Shown: positions 1-4,858 of the stretch, in pieces | Position numbering within the stretch: position 1 is the stretch's first letter | Layout of the letters: each line of letters opens with the position of its first letter | Source of the DNA: Caulobacteraceae bacterium | Lineage (GTDB): Bacteria > Pseudomonadota > Alphaproteobacteria > Caulobacterales > Caulobacteraceae | Direction: 5' to 3' | Length of the DNA: 5,013 nt | Assembly: GCA_020852035.1 (NCBI GenBank) | Contig: JADZBR010000022.1 | Coordinates: 1-5,013, forward strand | Made by a program: the position numbers and the translations under genes | Notes under the pieces: generated by a model | The model's input: only the letters and a program-made list of their open reading frames with translations | The model's database searches: none | What the model was told of the DNA's origin: nothing

Positions 1-2
1 GC

Positions 3-34
3 AGGGATCCTAGGCACAAGGCCTAGGATGACGC
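3..34. repeat. REP-like palindromic repeat unit (half element at window edge)
   Basis: A perfect 9-bp stem, ATCCTAGGC (7-15) with GCCTAGGAT (21-29), encloses the loop ACAAG and is followed by GATGAC. Read on the minus strand it is GTCAT-stem-CTTGT-stem-CCCTGC. This is the same plan, with the same CTTGT loop, as the units at 3602-3627 and 3683-3706. It looks like the right half of a two-unit palindrome whose left half lies before the window. A further 7-bp match, ATGACGC (28-34) with GCGTCAT (49-55), extends the symmetry. The hairpin is seen directly; membership of a dispersed family is inferred. Confidence 0.65.
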
Positions 35-97
35 AGTTGGAGTGGATGGCGTCATTTCCACAATAATTTCAACGCACTAAAACCTCCTCACGAATCC

Positions 98-124
98 TTG
101 ACGCACTGCGGCGCCGTCTATAGG
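98..124 (+). promoter_or_regulatory. Candidate housekeeping promoter of the Fo ATP synthase operon
   Basis: TTGACGC at 98-104 matches exactly the -35 consensus TTGACGS that I recall for the Caulobacter sigma-73 holoenzyme. After a 12-base spacer, TCTATAGG (117-124) is a partial match to the -10 consensus GCTANAWC; the central CTAtA is right, the flanks are not. The spacer falls in the usual 10-14 range. It lies directly upstream of atpI and would give a short leader starting near 130. No other comparably good promoter was seen before the operon. Confidence 0.6.
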
Positions 125-192
125 TTCCGCGCCGACTTCCAAGCCCCGACGGCGGCGGCTCCATGCGTCGCGGTCAACGAGACCTCCCGACC

Positions 193-537
193 ATGCCGAC
201 GCCTCCAAAAGCGCCCACCGAGCCCGCCAAGGGCTTCGATGAGCGGCTCAAGGCGCTGGAGGCCGAACGGGCCGTCCGCCCGTCGGTCGTGGCGAACATG
301 GGGCAGGGGTATCGCTTCCTGGCGGAAGTGATCGGCGGGGTGCTGATGGGGGCCGGCTTCGGCTGGCTCATCGACTACTTCGCCAAGACCGCGCCCTTCG
401 GCCTTGTCATAGGCCTCTTTGCGGGCTCGGGACTATCCATCTGGGTCGCGGTGAAATCCGCGATGAGGATGAGCAAGGACGAGATGGCGAAGGCCGGGCC
501 CCTGCCCAGCGTTCCCGACGATGAAGACGAGGACTAG
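193..537 (+). CDS. atpI: AtpI, F0F1 ATP synthase assembly protein
   Basis: AtpI is a small inner-membrane protein that helps assemble the c-subunit ring of the ATP synthase and has been linked to Mg2+ supply; it is not a stoichiometric subunit of the finished enzyme. With the chosen start the protein has 114 residues: a charged N-terminal segment (KGFDERLKALEAERA, about 13-27), then the family core beginning GQGYRFLAEVIGG, with two membrane helices at about 43-63 (Gly-rich, ending GWLIDYF) and 69-87. The tail is very acidic (DDEDED). An in-frame ATG at 163 would add ten residues (MRRGQRDLPT) that do not look like the family. Neither start has a strong ribosome-binding site (weak GAG at 179-181 for 193, GGCGGCGG for 163), so the start is uncertain. 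It is the first gene of the operon, nine bases before atpB. Confidence 0.88.
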   Translation: MPTPPKAPTEPAKGFDERLKALEAERAVRPSVVANMGQGYRFLAEVIGGVLMGAGFGWLIDYFAKTAPFGLVIGLFAGSGLSIWVAVKSAMRMSKDEMAKAGPLPSVPDDEDED

Positions 538-546
538 AGGCGAGTA

Positions 547-1374
547 ATGGCCGAGCAGCCAGCCATAGACCCGATGCACCAGTTCCTGGTCCAGAAGATC
601 TGGCAGGGCCCGGTGTTCGAGATCGGCGGGATCACCTTCGACATGTCGATCACCAATTCGGTGGCCAGCATGATCGGCGGCGCCGTCATCCTGATGGCGT
701 TCTTCGCCCTGACCGCCCGCGGCCAGATCGTGCCGAACCGCGGCCAGGCCTTCGCCGAGGCGATCTACGGCATCGTCGACAAGCTGCTGGTGCAGACCAT
801 CATCGGCCCGGCGGGCAAGCCCTACGTGCCCTATCTGTTCGGCCTCTTCGTGACGATCCTGGTGCTCAACCTGATGGGCGTGCTGTTGGCGATCGGCAAT
901 CTCGGCGGCCTGACGCTCACCTTCACCGTCACCTCGCAGCTGGCGATCACCGCCACGCTGGCGGTGCTGACCTTCTTCAGCGTGTTCATCCTCGGCTTCA
1001 TCAAACAGGGGCCGAAGTTTCTCTCGATCTTCTGGGTGCCCGGCATGGGCGTGCTCGGCGGCATCGCCATGGTGCTGATCGAGATGATCTCCTACTTCGT
1101 GCGGCCGATGACCCTGGCCATGCGGCTGTTCGGCAACATGCTGGGCGGCCACGTGGTGCTCAGCCTGTTCGGCTCCTTCGTGGTCGCGCTGGGCATCCTC
1201 GGGCTCTCGGGGGGACTGTCCTCCCTCGCCTTCCTGCCGGCGGCCCTTTCCTTCGTCATGATCGTCGGACTGACGGGCCTGGAGCTCGTGGTGGCGATCC
1301 TGCAGGCCTTCGTGTTCGTCGCGCTGGCCACCGTCTACCTCAACGAGGTCGTGAACTTCGGTCACGGCCACTAA
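547..1374 (+). CDS. atpB: F0F1 ATP synthase subunit a (proton channel)
   Basis: Subunit a forms the two proton half-channels against the c-ring in the inner membrane. The 275-residue product is highly hydrophobic, with about five or six helices (roughly 37-56, 98-117, 132-152, 163-183, 187-219 and 228-266). The signature AMRLFGNM at 191-198 carries the essential arginine R193 (E. coli R210), and ILQAF at 251-255 carries Q253 (E. coli Q252). The partner residues are H202 and E246, where E. coli has Glu219 and His245; this swapped pair is the one found in mitochondrial ATP6. Length and motifs indicate an intact gene. The start is set by AGAGG (536-540), six bases before the ATG and overlapping the atpI stop codon, which suggests coupled translation. 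It ends with NFGHGH and is followed 33 bases later by atpE. Confidence 0.97.
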   Translation: MAEQPAIDPMHQFLVQKIWQGPVFEIGGITFDMSITNSVASMIGGAVILMAFFALTARGQIVPNRGQAFAEAIYGIVDKLLVQTIIGPAGKPYVPYLFGLFVTILVLNLMGVLLAIGNLGGLTLTFTVTSQLAITATLAVLTFFSVFILGFIKQGPKFLSIFWVPGMGVLGGIAMVLIEMISYFVRPMTLAMRLFGNMLGGHVVLSLFGSFVVALGILGLSGGLSSLAFLPAALSFVMIVGLTGLELVVAILQAFVFVALATVYLNEVVNFGHGH

Positions 1375-1390
1375 CCCTGCGACTGACTTC

Positions 1391-1400
1391 AAAAAGGACT
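1391..1400 (+). promoter_or_regulatory. Strong ribosome-binding site of atpE
   Basis: AAAAAGGACT lies nine bases upstream of the atpE ATG, counting from the AGGA core (1395-1398). The 33-base atpB-atpE gap is clearly poorer in GC than its surroundings and I see no stable hairpin in it, so the site should be open. A strong, open site suits the need for about ten or more c subunits per complex; that purpose is inferred. Confidence 0.6.
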
Positions 1401-1407
1401 ACTGGAA

Positions 1408-1635
1408 ATGGAAGCTGAAGCCGCCAAGCTCATCGGTGCGGGCCTTGCGACCTCGGGCATGATCGGGGCCGGCGTCGGCCTGGGCAACCTGTTCGGCAAC
1501 TACCTGCAAGCCGCGATCCGCAACCCCTCGGCCGCCGCCAGCCAACAGCCGATGCTGTTCCTCGGCATGGCGCTGACCGAAACCATGGGCCTGTTCGCCT
1601 TCGTCGTGTCGCTGCTGATCCTCTTCGTCTTCTAA
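1408..1635 (+). CDS. atpE: F0F1 ATP synthase subunit c (c-ring rotor)
   Basis: Subunit c is the hairpin protein that forms the rotating ring and carries protons. The 75-residue product has the full family plan. Helix 1 (about 8-33) contains the glycine repeat GAGVGLGN (20-27) that packs the ring. The polar loop RNP (38-40) contacts F1. Helix 2 (about 48-74) contains the proton-binding glutamate E58 in ALTETMG (55-61). Glutamate with the RNP loop matches the alphaproteobacterial/mitochondrial type; E. coli has Asp61 and RQP. Nothing suggests a Na+-binding site: the typical extra polar ligands near the carboxylate are not evident, though T57 and Q46/Q47 are polar. It sits between atpB and the b' gene, as in other alphaproteobacterial Fo operons. 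Confidence 0.97.
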   Translation: MEAEAAKLIGAGLATSGMIGAGVGLGNLFGNYLQAAIRNPSAAASQQPMLFLGMALTETMGLFAFVVSLLILFVF

Positions 1636-1664
1636 GAAGGCTTTAAGAGGGATCCAAGGCGCCT

Positions 1665-2243
1665 ATGGCGATGCAAGAGCATCAAGACCCGGCAGCTGAC
1701 GCCGCCCACGGGGCGCCCGCGGGCGCCGCCGAGGCGCATGGCGCGGCCGCCGGGCATGAGTCGAGCGGCGGCCTGCCGCAGTTCGACTTCGCCCAGTGGC
1801 CGGGCCAGATCGCCTGGTTCCTGGTCATCTTCTTCGTGATCCTGGCCTTCGTGCGCTTTTTCGTGACGCCGAAGCTGGGCGGCACGATCGAGGCCCGCGA
1901 CGGCAGGATCGAAGGCGACATCGCCGAGGCCCGTCGCATGAAGGAGGCCGCCGACGCCGAAGCCGCCGACGCAGCCGCCGAGATCGCGGCCGCCCGCGGT
2001 CGCGCGCAGAAGGTGGCCGCCGACGCCAGGGCCAAGGCGCAGGGCGAAATCGCCGCCGCACTGGCCGAGGAAGAGGCCAAGCTCGCCGGCGTCGCCGCCG
2101 AGGCCGAGGCCCGCATCGGCAAGGCGCGGGACGCGGCCATGACCAATGTGCAGGCGATCGGAGCGGAAGCGGCCGAGGCGATCGTCGAGAAACTGACCGG
2201 CAGGAAGGCCACCGCGGCCGAACTCGCCGCCGTGCGGAGCTAG
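1665..2243 (+). CDS. atpF': F0F1 ATP synthase subunit b' (second peripheral stalk subunit)
   Basis: The b' subunit pairs with b to form the stator stalk linking Fo to F1; the gene is also named atpG, atpX or atpF2 in other genomes. The 192-residue product has an Ala/His-rich N-terminal segment (about 1-40) in the cytoplasm or periplasm, one membrane helix (about 48-67, IAWFLVIFFVILAFVRFFV), then a long Ala/Glu/Arg-rich coiled coil (about 75-178) and a short tail. The order FDFAQWPGQIAWF before the helix is typical of b'. AAGG at 1656-1659 lies five bases before this ATG; a second ATG two codons on (1671) is possible and would change little. It ends three bases before atpF. The Ala-rich coiled coil creates long spurious open frames on both strands, which I ignored. 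Confidence 0.93.
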   Translation: MAMQEHQDPAADAAHGAPAGAAEAHGAAAGHESSGGLPQFDFAQWPGQIAWFLVIFFVILAFVRFFVTPKLGGTIEARDGRIEGDIAEARRMKEAADAEAADAAAEIAAARGRAQKVAADARAKAQGEIAAALAEEEAKLAGVAAEAEARIGKARDAAMTNVQAIGAEAAEAIVEKLTGRKATAAELAAVRS

Positions 2244-2246
2244 GGC

Positions 2247-2750
2247 ATGGACGGCTTTCTCCACCACCTCGCCGACGCCCACTTCTGGATCGGGGTCGCC
2301 TTCGTGGCCTTCCTCGGCATCCTGGCCTGGGCCGGCGTGCACAAACTGATCTGGAAGGCGCTTGGCGACCAGGGCGCCAAGGTGCAGGCCCAGCTCGACG
2401 AGGCCGAGGCCCTGCGCCGCGAAGCCCAGGACCTCCTGGCCCAGATCCACCAGCAGAAGGCCGACGCCGACAAGCTGGCGAGCGAGATGCTGGCCAACGC
2501 CCAGGCCGAAGCCAAGCGCCTGCAGGAAGAGTCCAAGGTCAAGCTGGCCGAGCAGATCAAGCGCCGCGGCGAGCTGGCCGAACGCAAGATCGCCCAGGCC
2601 GAAGCCCAGGCCGCCGCCGAGGTGAAGGCCGCCGCCGGCGACCTCGCCGCCCAGATGGCCGAGGGCGTGCTGGCCCAGCGCCTGGCCGGCGCCAAGGGCG
2701 ACCCGCTGGTCGACCAGGCGATCGGCCAGCTGGCGGGCAAGCTGCAGTAG
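2247..2750 (+). CDS. atpF: F0F1 ATP synthase subunit b (peripheral stalk)
   Basis: Subunit b anchors the stator stalk in the membrane and runs up the side of F1, here presumably as a b/b' heterodimer. The 167-residue product has a short N-terminus, one membrane helix (about 13-31, FWIGVAFVAFLGILAWAGV), the typical HKLIWKALGDQGAKVQAQLDEA hinge region, then a continuous Ala/Gln/Glu-rich coiled coil to about 140. GGAG at 2236-2239, inside the last codons of b', is seven bases before the ATG, so translation of the two stalk genes is probably coupled and equimolar. It is the last gene of the operon: a strong terminator follows 24 bases after the stop. No F1 genes (atpHAGDC) follow, in keeping with the split operons of alphaproteobacteria. 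Confidence 0.94.
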   Translation: MDGFLHHLADAHFWIGVAFVAFLGILAWAGVHKLIWKALGDQGAKVQAQLDEAEALRREAQDLLAQIHQQKADADKLASEMLANAQAEAKRLQEESKVKLAEQIKRRGELAERKIAQAEAQAAAEVKAAAGDLAAQMAEGVLAQRLAGAKGDPLVDQAIGQLAGKLQ

Positions 2751-2774
2751 GTCTCGCCTACCGCCGAGAATCAG

Positions 2775-2809
2775 AAAGGGCGCGGAGTGATCCGCGCCCT
2801 TTGTTGTTG
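2775..2809 (+). terminator. Rho-independent terminator of the atpI-atpF operon
   Basis: A perfect 12-bp stem, AAAGGGCGCGGA (2775-2786) with TCCGCGCCCTTT (2791-2802), encloses the loop GTGA and is followed by GTTGTTG, an imperfect T-rich tract. It lies 24 bases after the atpF stop. The A-run on the 5' side means it could also work, less well, for minus-strand transcription coming from the convergent gene. Confidence 0.88.
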
Positions 2810-2832
2810 CGTGACATGCACCTCACCTCCGC

Positions 2833-2922
2833 TCATCCCCGCGAAAGCGGGGACCCAGTCCTGTCCAGCGGACACCGGCGCCCTTCGACAAAAAGCCTGG
2901 GTTCCCGCTTTCGCGGGAATGA
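2833..2922. repeat. Composite palindromic repeat, GAAA-loop type (two opposed units)
   Basis: The left unit (2833-2858) reads TCAT, then CCCCGC-GAAA-GCGGGG, then ACCCAG. The right unit (2897-2922) is its inverse: CTGGGT, then TCCCGC-TTTC-GCGGGA, then ATGA. Over 26 bases the units differ at only two positions, and these two pair with each other in the hairpin (C-G in one, T-A in the other). A 38-base spacer separates them. The element fills the gap between the convergent atpF and the membrane-protein gene, ending five bases from the latter's stop codon, so it may also act in termination or mRNA 3'-end protection. Confidence 0.85.
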
Positions 2923-2927
2923 TCGGG

Positions 2928-3329
2928 TTATGAGCGCCGATAGCGCTTGCGCGTCCGCCAGCGGCGCAGGACCCGGAACCGCATCGGCAGGATCAGCCGC
3001 TCGACGCGCAGCATCTGCTGCCAGAAGACCGGGATAAACTCCGGCTCGCGGCGCAGCAGCCGCCGCACCGGATGCACCCAGTTGGGGTGGCGCTTCTGCA
3101 CCTGGACGAACAGCCGGCGCGCCTTGAAGGAGTTCTTCAGCACGATCATCAGCCCGACCACGATGACCGGCAGCCCGCCGGGGCCCGGCAGCGGCGCGAT
3201 CAGGAAGCCGGCCAGCACGATGGAGAGGCCCAGGATCACCAGGCCAAAGCGCGAGATTCGACCCACGATCTCGCGGGCGAGATCGTCGGAAGCGAAGTGC
3301 GGCGCGCGCGGCATGGCGATGAAGGCCAT
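2928..3329 (-). CDS. Small membrane protein of the PGPGW type
   Basis: A 133-residue protein with two closely spaced membrane helices (about 28-46 and 53-66) joined by the motif LPGPGG (47-52). This resembles the PGPGW family of putative transmembrane proteins, whose function is unknown; here the usual tryptophan is glycine. The second half is cytoplasmic-looking and basic, with ARRLFVQVQKRHP, RRLLRR and an Arg-rich C-terminus (RRWRTRKRYRRS). The open frame continues upstream to 3692, but that part translates a palindromic repeat and an AT-rich island, so I start at the ATG at 3329 (MAFIAMPRAPHF). A weak GGA lies about nine bases before it; ATG 3314 has no ribosome-binding site. It is transcribed toward atpF and appears to stand alone. 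Family assignment rests on the motif and helix layout only. Confidence 0.72.
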   Translation of the reverse strand: MAFIAMPRAPHFASDDLAREIVGRISRFGLVILGLSIVLAGFLIAPLPGPGGLPVIVVGLMIVLKNSFKARRLFVQVQKRHPNWVHPVRRLLRREPEFIPVFWQQMLRVERLILPMRFRVLRRWRTRKRYRRS

Positions 3330-3401
3330 CGGTTGAATCCAGGTACGAGAGGCGCGGGCGGAGTCCGGTAGGGAGCCGGGTGGACCAAACCGCGCCGCCC
3401 A

Positions 3402-3430
3402 CATATGCGAACGGCCGAGCCATCCGTAAA
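3402..3430 (-). promoter_or_regulatory. Possible promoter of the PGPGW-type gene
   Basis: On the minus strand TTTACGG (3430-3424) differs from TTGACGS at one base and is followed, 17 bases after TTTACG, by CATATG (3407-3402), a poor -10. The site is 73 bases upstream of the proposed start codon and next to the only AT-rich stretch in the region. It is a weak candidate; the AT-rich island at 3440-3476 could hold the true promoter instead. Confidence 0.25.
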
Positions 3431-3601
3431 GAGGCGTGTACAGTAAAATACAAACACGTAATGTTTGCGTTTGTGACTGCGTCCGCGGCGCCACAGTTCG
3501 TGACTGGTTCCACACAACCCTGGCGGGGACGGACACCAGGATATCCGCCTTGGCTGAATCGATCGCAAACTCGGCGGGTCCGCTCGCCTTCACCTTCTCC
3601 C

Positions 3602-3706
3602 CGTCACCCGCGGACTTGTTCCGCGGGCCCATGAACACCGCGCCGTCGTGGATCGCGACTGAATCGCCGGCGTTCATGGGTGGCCGGAACAAGTCCGGCG
3701 ATGACG
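3602..3706. repeat. Composite palindromic repeat, CTTGT-loop type (two opposed units)
   Basis: The left unit is CGTCA, then CCCGCGGA-CTTGT-TCCGCGGG (3607-3627), then CCCATGAAC (3628-3636). The right unit is the inverse: GTTCATGGG (3672-3680), then GCCGGA-ACAAG-TCCGGC (3683-3699), then GATGACG. The outer TGACG and inner CCCATGAAC blocks and the CTTGT loop are identical in the two arms, while the stem bases differ but remain fully paired. The 35-base centre is GC-rich. I recognise the plan as a common intergenic repeat of Caulobacter relatives, from memory only. It is short and encodes no protein. Confidence 0.85.
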
Positions 3707-3770
3707 AAGAGGGGATAGGTCGAAGATTGTCGGCCAGACGCCAACGGATGTCCGCTGCCGGCCGACCTTA

Positions 3771-3806
3771 CGGATTATCAATCCGCCGCGCCATCAAGGC
3801 GCCTTG
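3771..3806. promoter_or_regulatory. Two short palindromes upstream of rpoH, next to a -10-like site
   Basis: CGGATT-ATC-AATCCG (3771-3785) and the perfect 12-base palindrome CAAGGCGCCTTG (3795-3806) lie close together. Eight bases after the second is GCTAGATA (3814-3821), seven of eight bases matching GCTANAWC, the -10 consensus I recall for Caulobacter sigma-73, but no proper -35 is found at the right distance. The second palindrome occupies about the -35 position, where a repressor or activator might bind. Function is inferred. Confidence 0.35.
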
Positions 3807-3858
3807 TTCGGCCGCTAGATAACCAACCCCTGTAGTCGGACTTTTTCGCGTCCGCGCC

Positions 3859-3890
3859 CTTACGCTCGCCGAACCGAATGCCTATCTTGC
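3859..3890 (+). promoter_or_regulatory. Candidate sigma-32 (heat-shock) promoter of rpoH
   Basis: CTTA (3859-3862), an 18-base spacer, then CCTATCTTGC (3881-3890). The alphaproteobacterial heat-shock consensus, as I recall it, is CTTG-N17/18-CYTATNTNNG. The -35 has three of four bases, the spacing is exact, and the -10 matches all specified bases except the last. Transcription would begin near 3896, leaving a leader of about 67 bases. Autoregulation of rpoH by its own product is known in Caulobacter crescentus, which makes this a natural reading. Confidence 0.5.
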
Positions 3891-3946
3891 CGGTTCAAGG
3901 GGGGCGGACGATGTCGCGCGGGCGCGCGAAGCCGAACCGTCCGGGA

Positions 3947-4047
3947 GTAAGGGGAACACGAAATGGCTGCATCCACCGCGCTATCCGTCATGTCGCCGGA
4001 AGGCGGCCTGTCGCGCTATCTGACCGAAATCCGCAAGTTCCCCATGC
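3947..4047 (+). promoter_or_regulatory. rpoH ribosome-binding site with possible sequestering RNA helix
   Basis: The strong Shine-Dalgarno AAGGGGA (3949-3955) is seven bases before the rpoH ATG. Its GGGGAAC (3951-3957) is perfectly complementary to GTTCCCC (4037-4043) within codons 25-27. After one A-A mismatch the helix continues as GTA (3947-3949) with TGC (4045-4047), giving ten pairs including one G-U. Between the arms a small hairpin, CGCC-GGAA-GGCG (3994-4005), could shorten the loop. This resembles in principle the translational control of E. coli rpoH, where coding-region pairing hides the start site, but the structure here is only predicted by eye. Confidence 0.4.
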
Positions 4048-4853
4048 TGGCCAAGGACGAGGAGTTCATGCTCGCCAAGGCGTGGAAGGAGCACCAGGAC
4101 CCCGAGGCCGCCCACCGGCTGGTGACCAGCCACCTGCGGCTCGTCGCCAAGATCGCCATGGGCTATCGCGGCTACGGCCTGCCGATCGGCGAGGTGATCT
4201 CCGAGGGCAACGTCGGCCTGATGCAGGCGGTCAAGAAGTTCGAGCCTGACAAGGGCTTTCGCCTGGCCACCTACGCCATGTGGTGGATCCGCGCCTCGAT
4301 CCAGGAATACATCCTGCGCTCCTGGTCGCTCGTGAAGATGGGCACCACGGCGGCGCAGAAGAAGCTGTTCTTCAACCTGCGCAAGGCCAAGAGCCAGATC
4401 AGCGCGTTCGAGGAAGGCGACCTGCGTCCCGAGCAGGTCAGCGCCATCGCCACCAAGCTGGGCGTGCTGGATTCGGAAGTCATCTCGATGAACCGCCGGC
4501 TCTCCGGGCCGGACGCCTCGCTGAACGCGCCGCTGCGCGTCGACGGCGACGGCGAGTGGCAGGACTGGCTGGCCGACGACGACCAGATCAGCCAGGAGAC
4601 GGTGGTCGCCGAGAACGAGGAACGCTCGCTCCGCATGGGCCTCCTCGAGGAGGCGATGACCGAGCTCACCGACCGCGAGCGGCACATCCTCACCGAGCGG
4701 CGGCTGAAGGACGACCCGACCACCCTCGAGGAACTGGCCGGCCAGTACGGCGTCAGCCGCGAGCGCGTGCGCCAGATCGAGGTGCGGGCCTTCGAGAAGC
4801 TGCAGAAGTCGATGCGGGCCGCCGCCCTCGACCGCAACATCGTCGAGGCTTGA
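3963..4853 (+). CDS. rpoH: RNA polymerase heat-shock sigma factor RpoH (sigma-32)
   Basis: RpoH directs RNA polymerase to heat-shock promoters (chaperones, proteases). The 296-residue product is full length. Region 1.2 is near 16-45. Region 2 runs about 52-125, with HLRLVAKIA, the core-binding GLMQAVKKFEP (85-95) and the -10-recognising TYAMWWIRASIQEYILRSW (103-121). The RpoH box QKKLFFNLR (132-140) is diagnostic and separates it from RpoD. Region 3 follows at about 155-215, with the typical LSGPDASLNAPL (180-191). Region 4.2 at about 254-283 holds the helix-turn-helix LEELAGQYGVSRERVRQIEVRA that reads the -35. The start follows a strong ribosome-binding site and an in-frame stop at 3948, so no longer form exists. 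It appears monocistronic, with a candidate sigma-32 promoter upstream and a repeat pair starting six bases after the stop. Confidence 0.97.
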   Translation: MAASTALSVMSPEGGLSRYLTEIRKFPMLAKDEEFMLAKAWKEHQDPEAAHRLVTSHLRLVAKIAMGYRGYGLPIGEVISEGNVGLMQAVKKFEPDKGFRLATYAMWWIRASIQEYILRSWSLVKMGTTAAQKKLFFNLRKAKSQISAFEEGDLRPEQVSAIATKLGVLDSEVISMNRRLSGPDASLNAPLRVDGDGEWQDWLADDDQISQETVVAENEERSLRMGLLEEAMTELTDRERHILTERRLKDDPTTLEELAGQYGVSRERVRQIEVRAFEKLQKSMRAAALDRNIVEA

Positions 4854-4858
4854 GGCCT

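Larger units (their letters stand above)
3330..3962. other. Intergenic region between divergent membrane-protein gene and rpoH
   Basis: This 633-base gap has no gene I can support. In order it holds the leader and possible promoter of the minus-strand gene (3330-3430), an AT-rich island with short inverted repeats such as ACAAAC (3450-3455) and GTTTGT (3469-3474), a stretch that reads like coding sequence on the minus strand (about 3505-3600), a composite palindrome (3602-3706), an imperfect hairpin GTCGGCC (3729-3735) with GGCCGAC (3760-3766), two short palindromes (3771-3806) and the rpoH promoter and leader. Open frames across it are Arg/Pro/Ser-rich and look spurious. Confidence 0.7.

Noticed and set aside
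433..1392. Long minus-strand open frame (319 codons) opposite atpB
   Set aside because: His/Asp/Glu/Gln-rich low-complexity translation typical of the antisense of a GC-rich membrane-protein gene; atpB on the plus strand is unmistakable.
1632..2450. Minus-strand open frame (272 codons) opposite the b' and b genes
   Set aside because: Gly/Leu-rich shadow of Ala-rich coiled-coil codons; spans two well-supported genes and has no recognisable domain.
1796..3037. Plus-strand open frame of 413 codons across b', b, the terminator and a repeat
   Set aside because: Arg/Gly-rich shadow frame that runs through a terminator and a palindromic repeat; no protein-like features.
3330..3692. N-terminal extension of the PGPGW-type protein to an ATG at 3692
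   Set aside because: Its first part translates the composite palindrome and a later part the AT-rich island; the helix-containing core starts after 3329.
3977..4020. 9-base direct repeat CGCGCTATC (3977-3985 and 4012-4020)
   Set aside because: Both copies lie inside rpoH codons and this length is expected by chance in GC-rich coding sequence.
3981..4685. Minus-strand open frame (234 codons) opposite rpoH
   Set aside because: Antisense shadow of a full-length sigma factor gene; no ribosome-binding site or domain.
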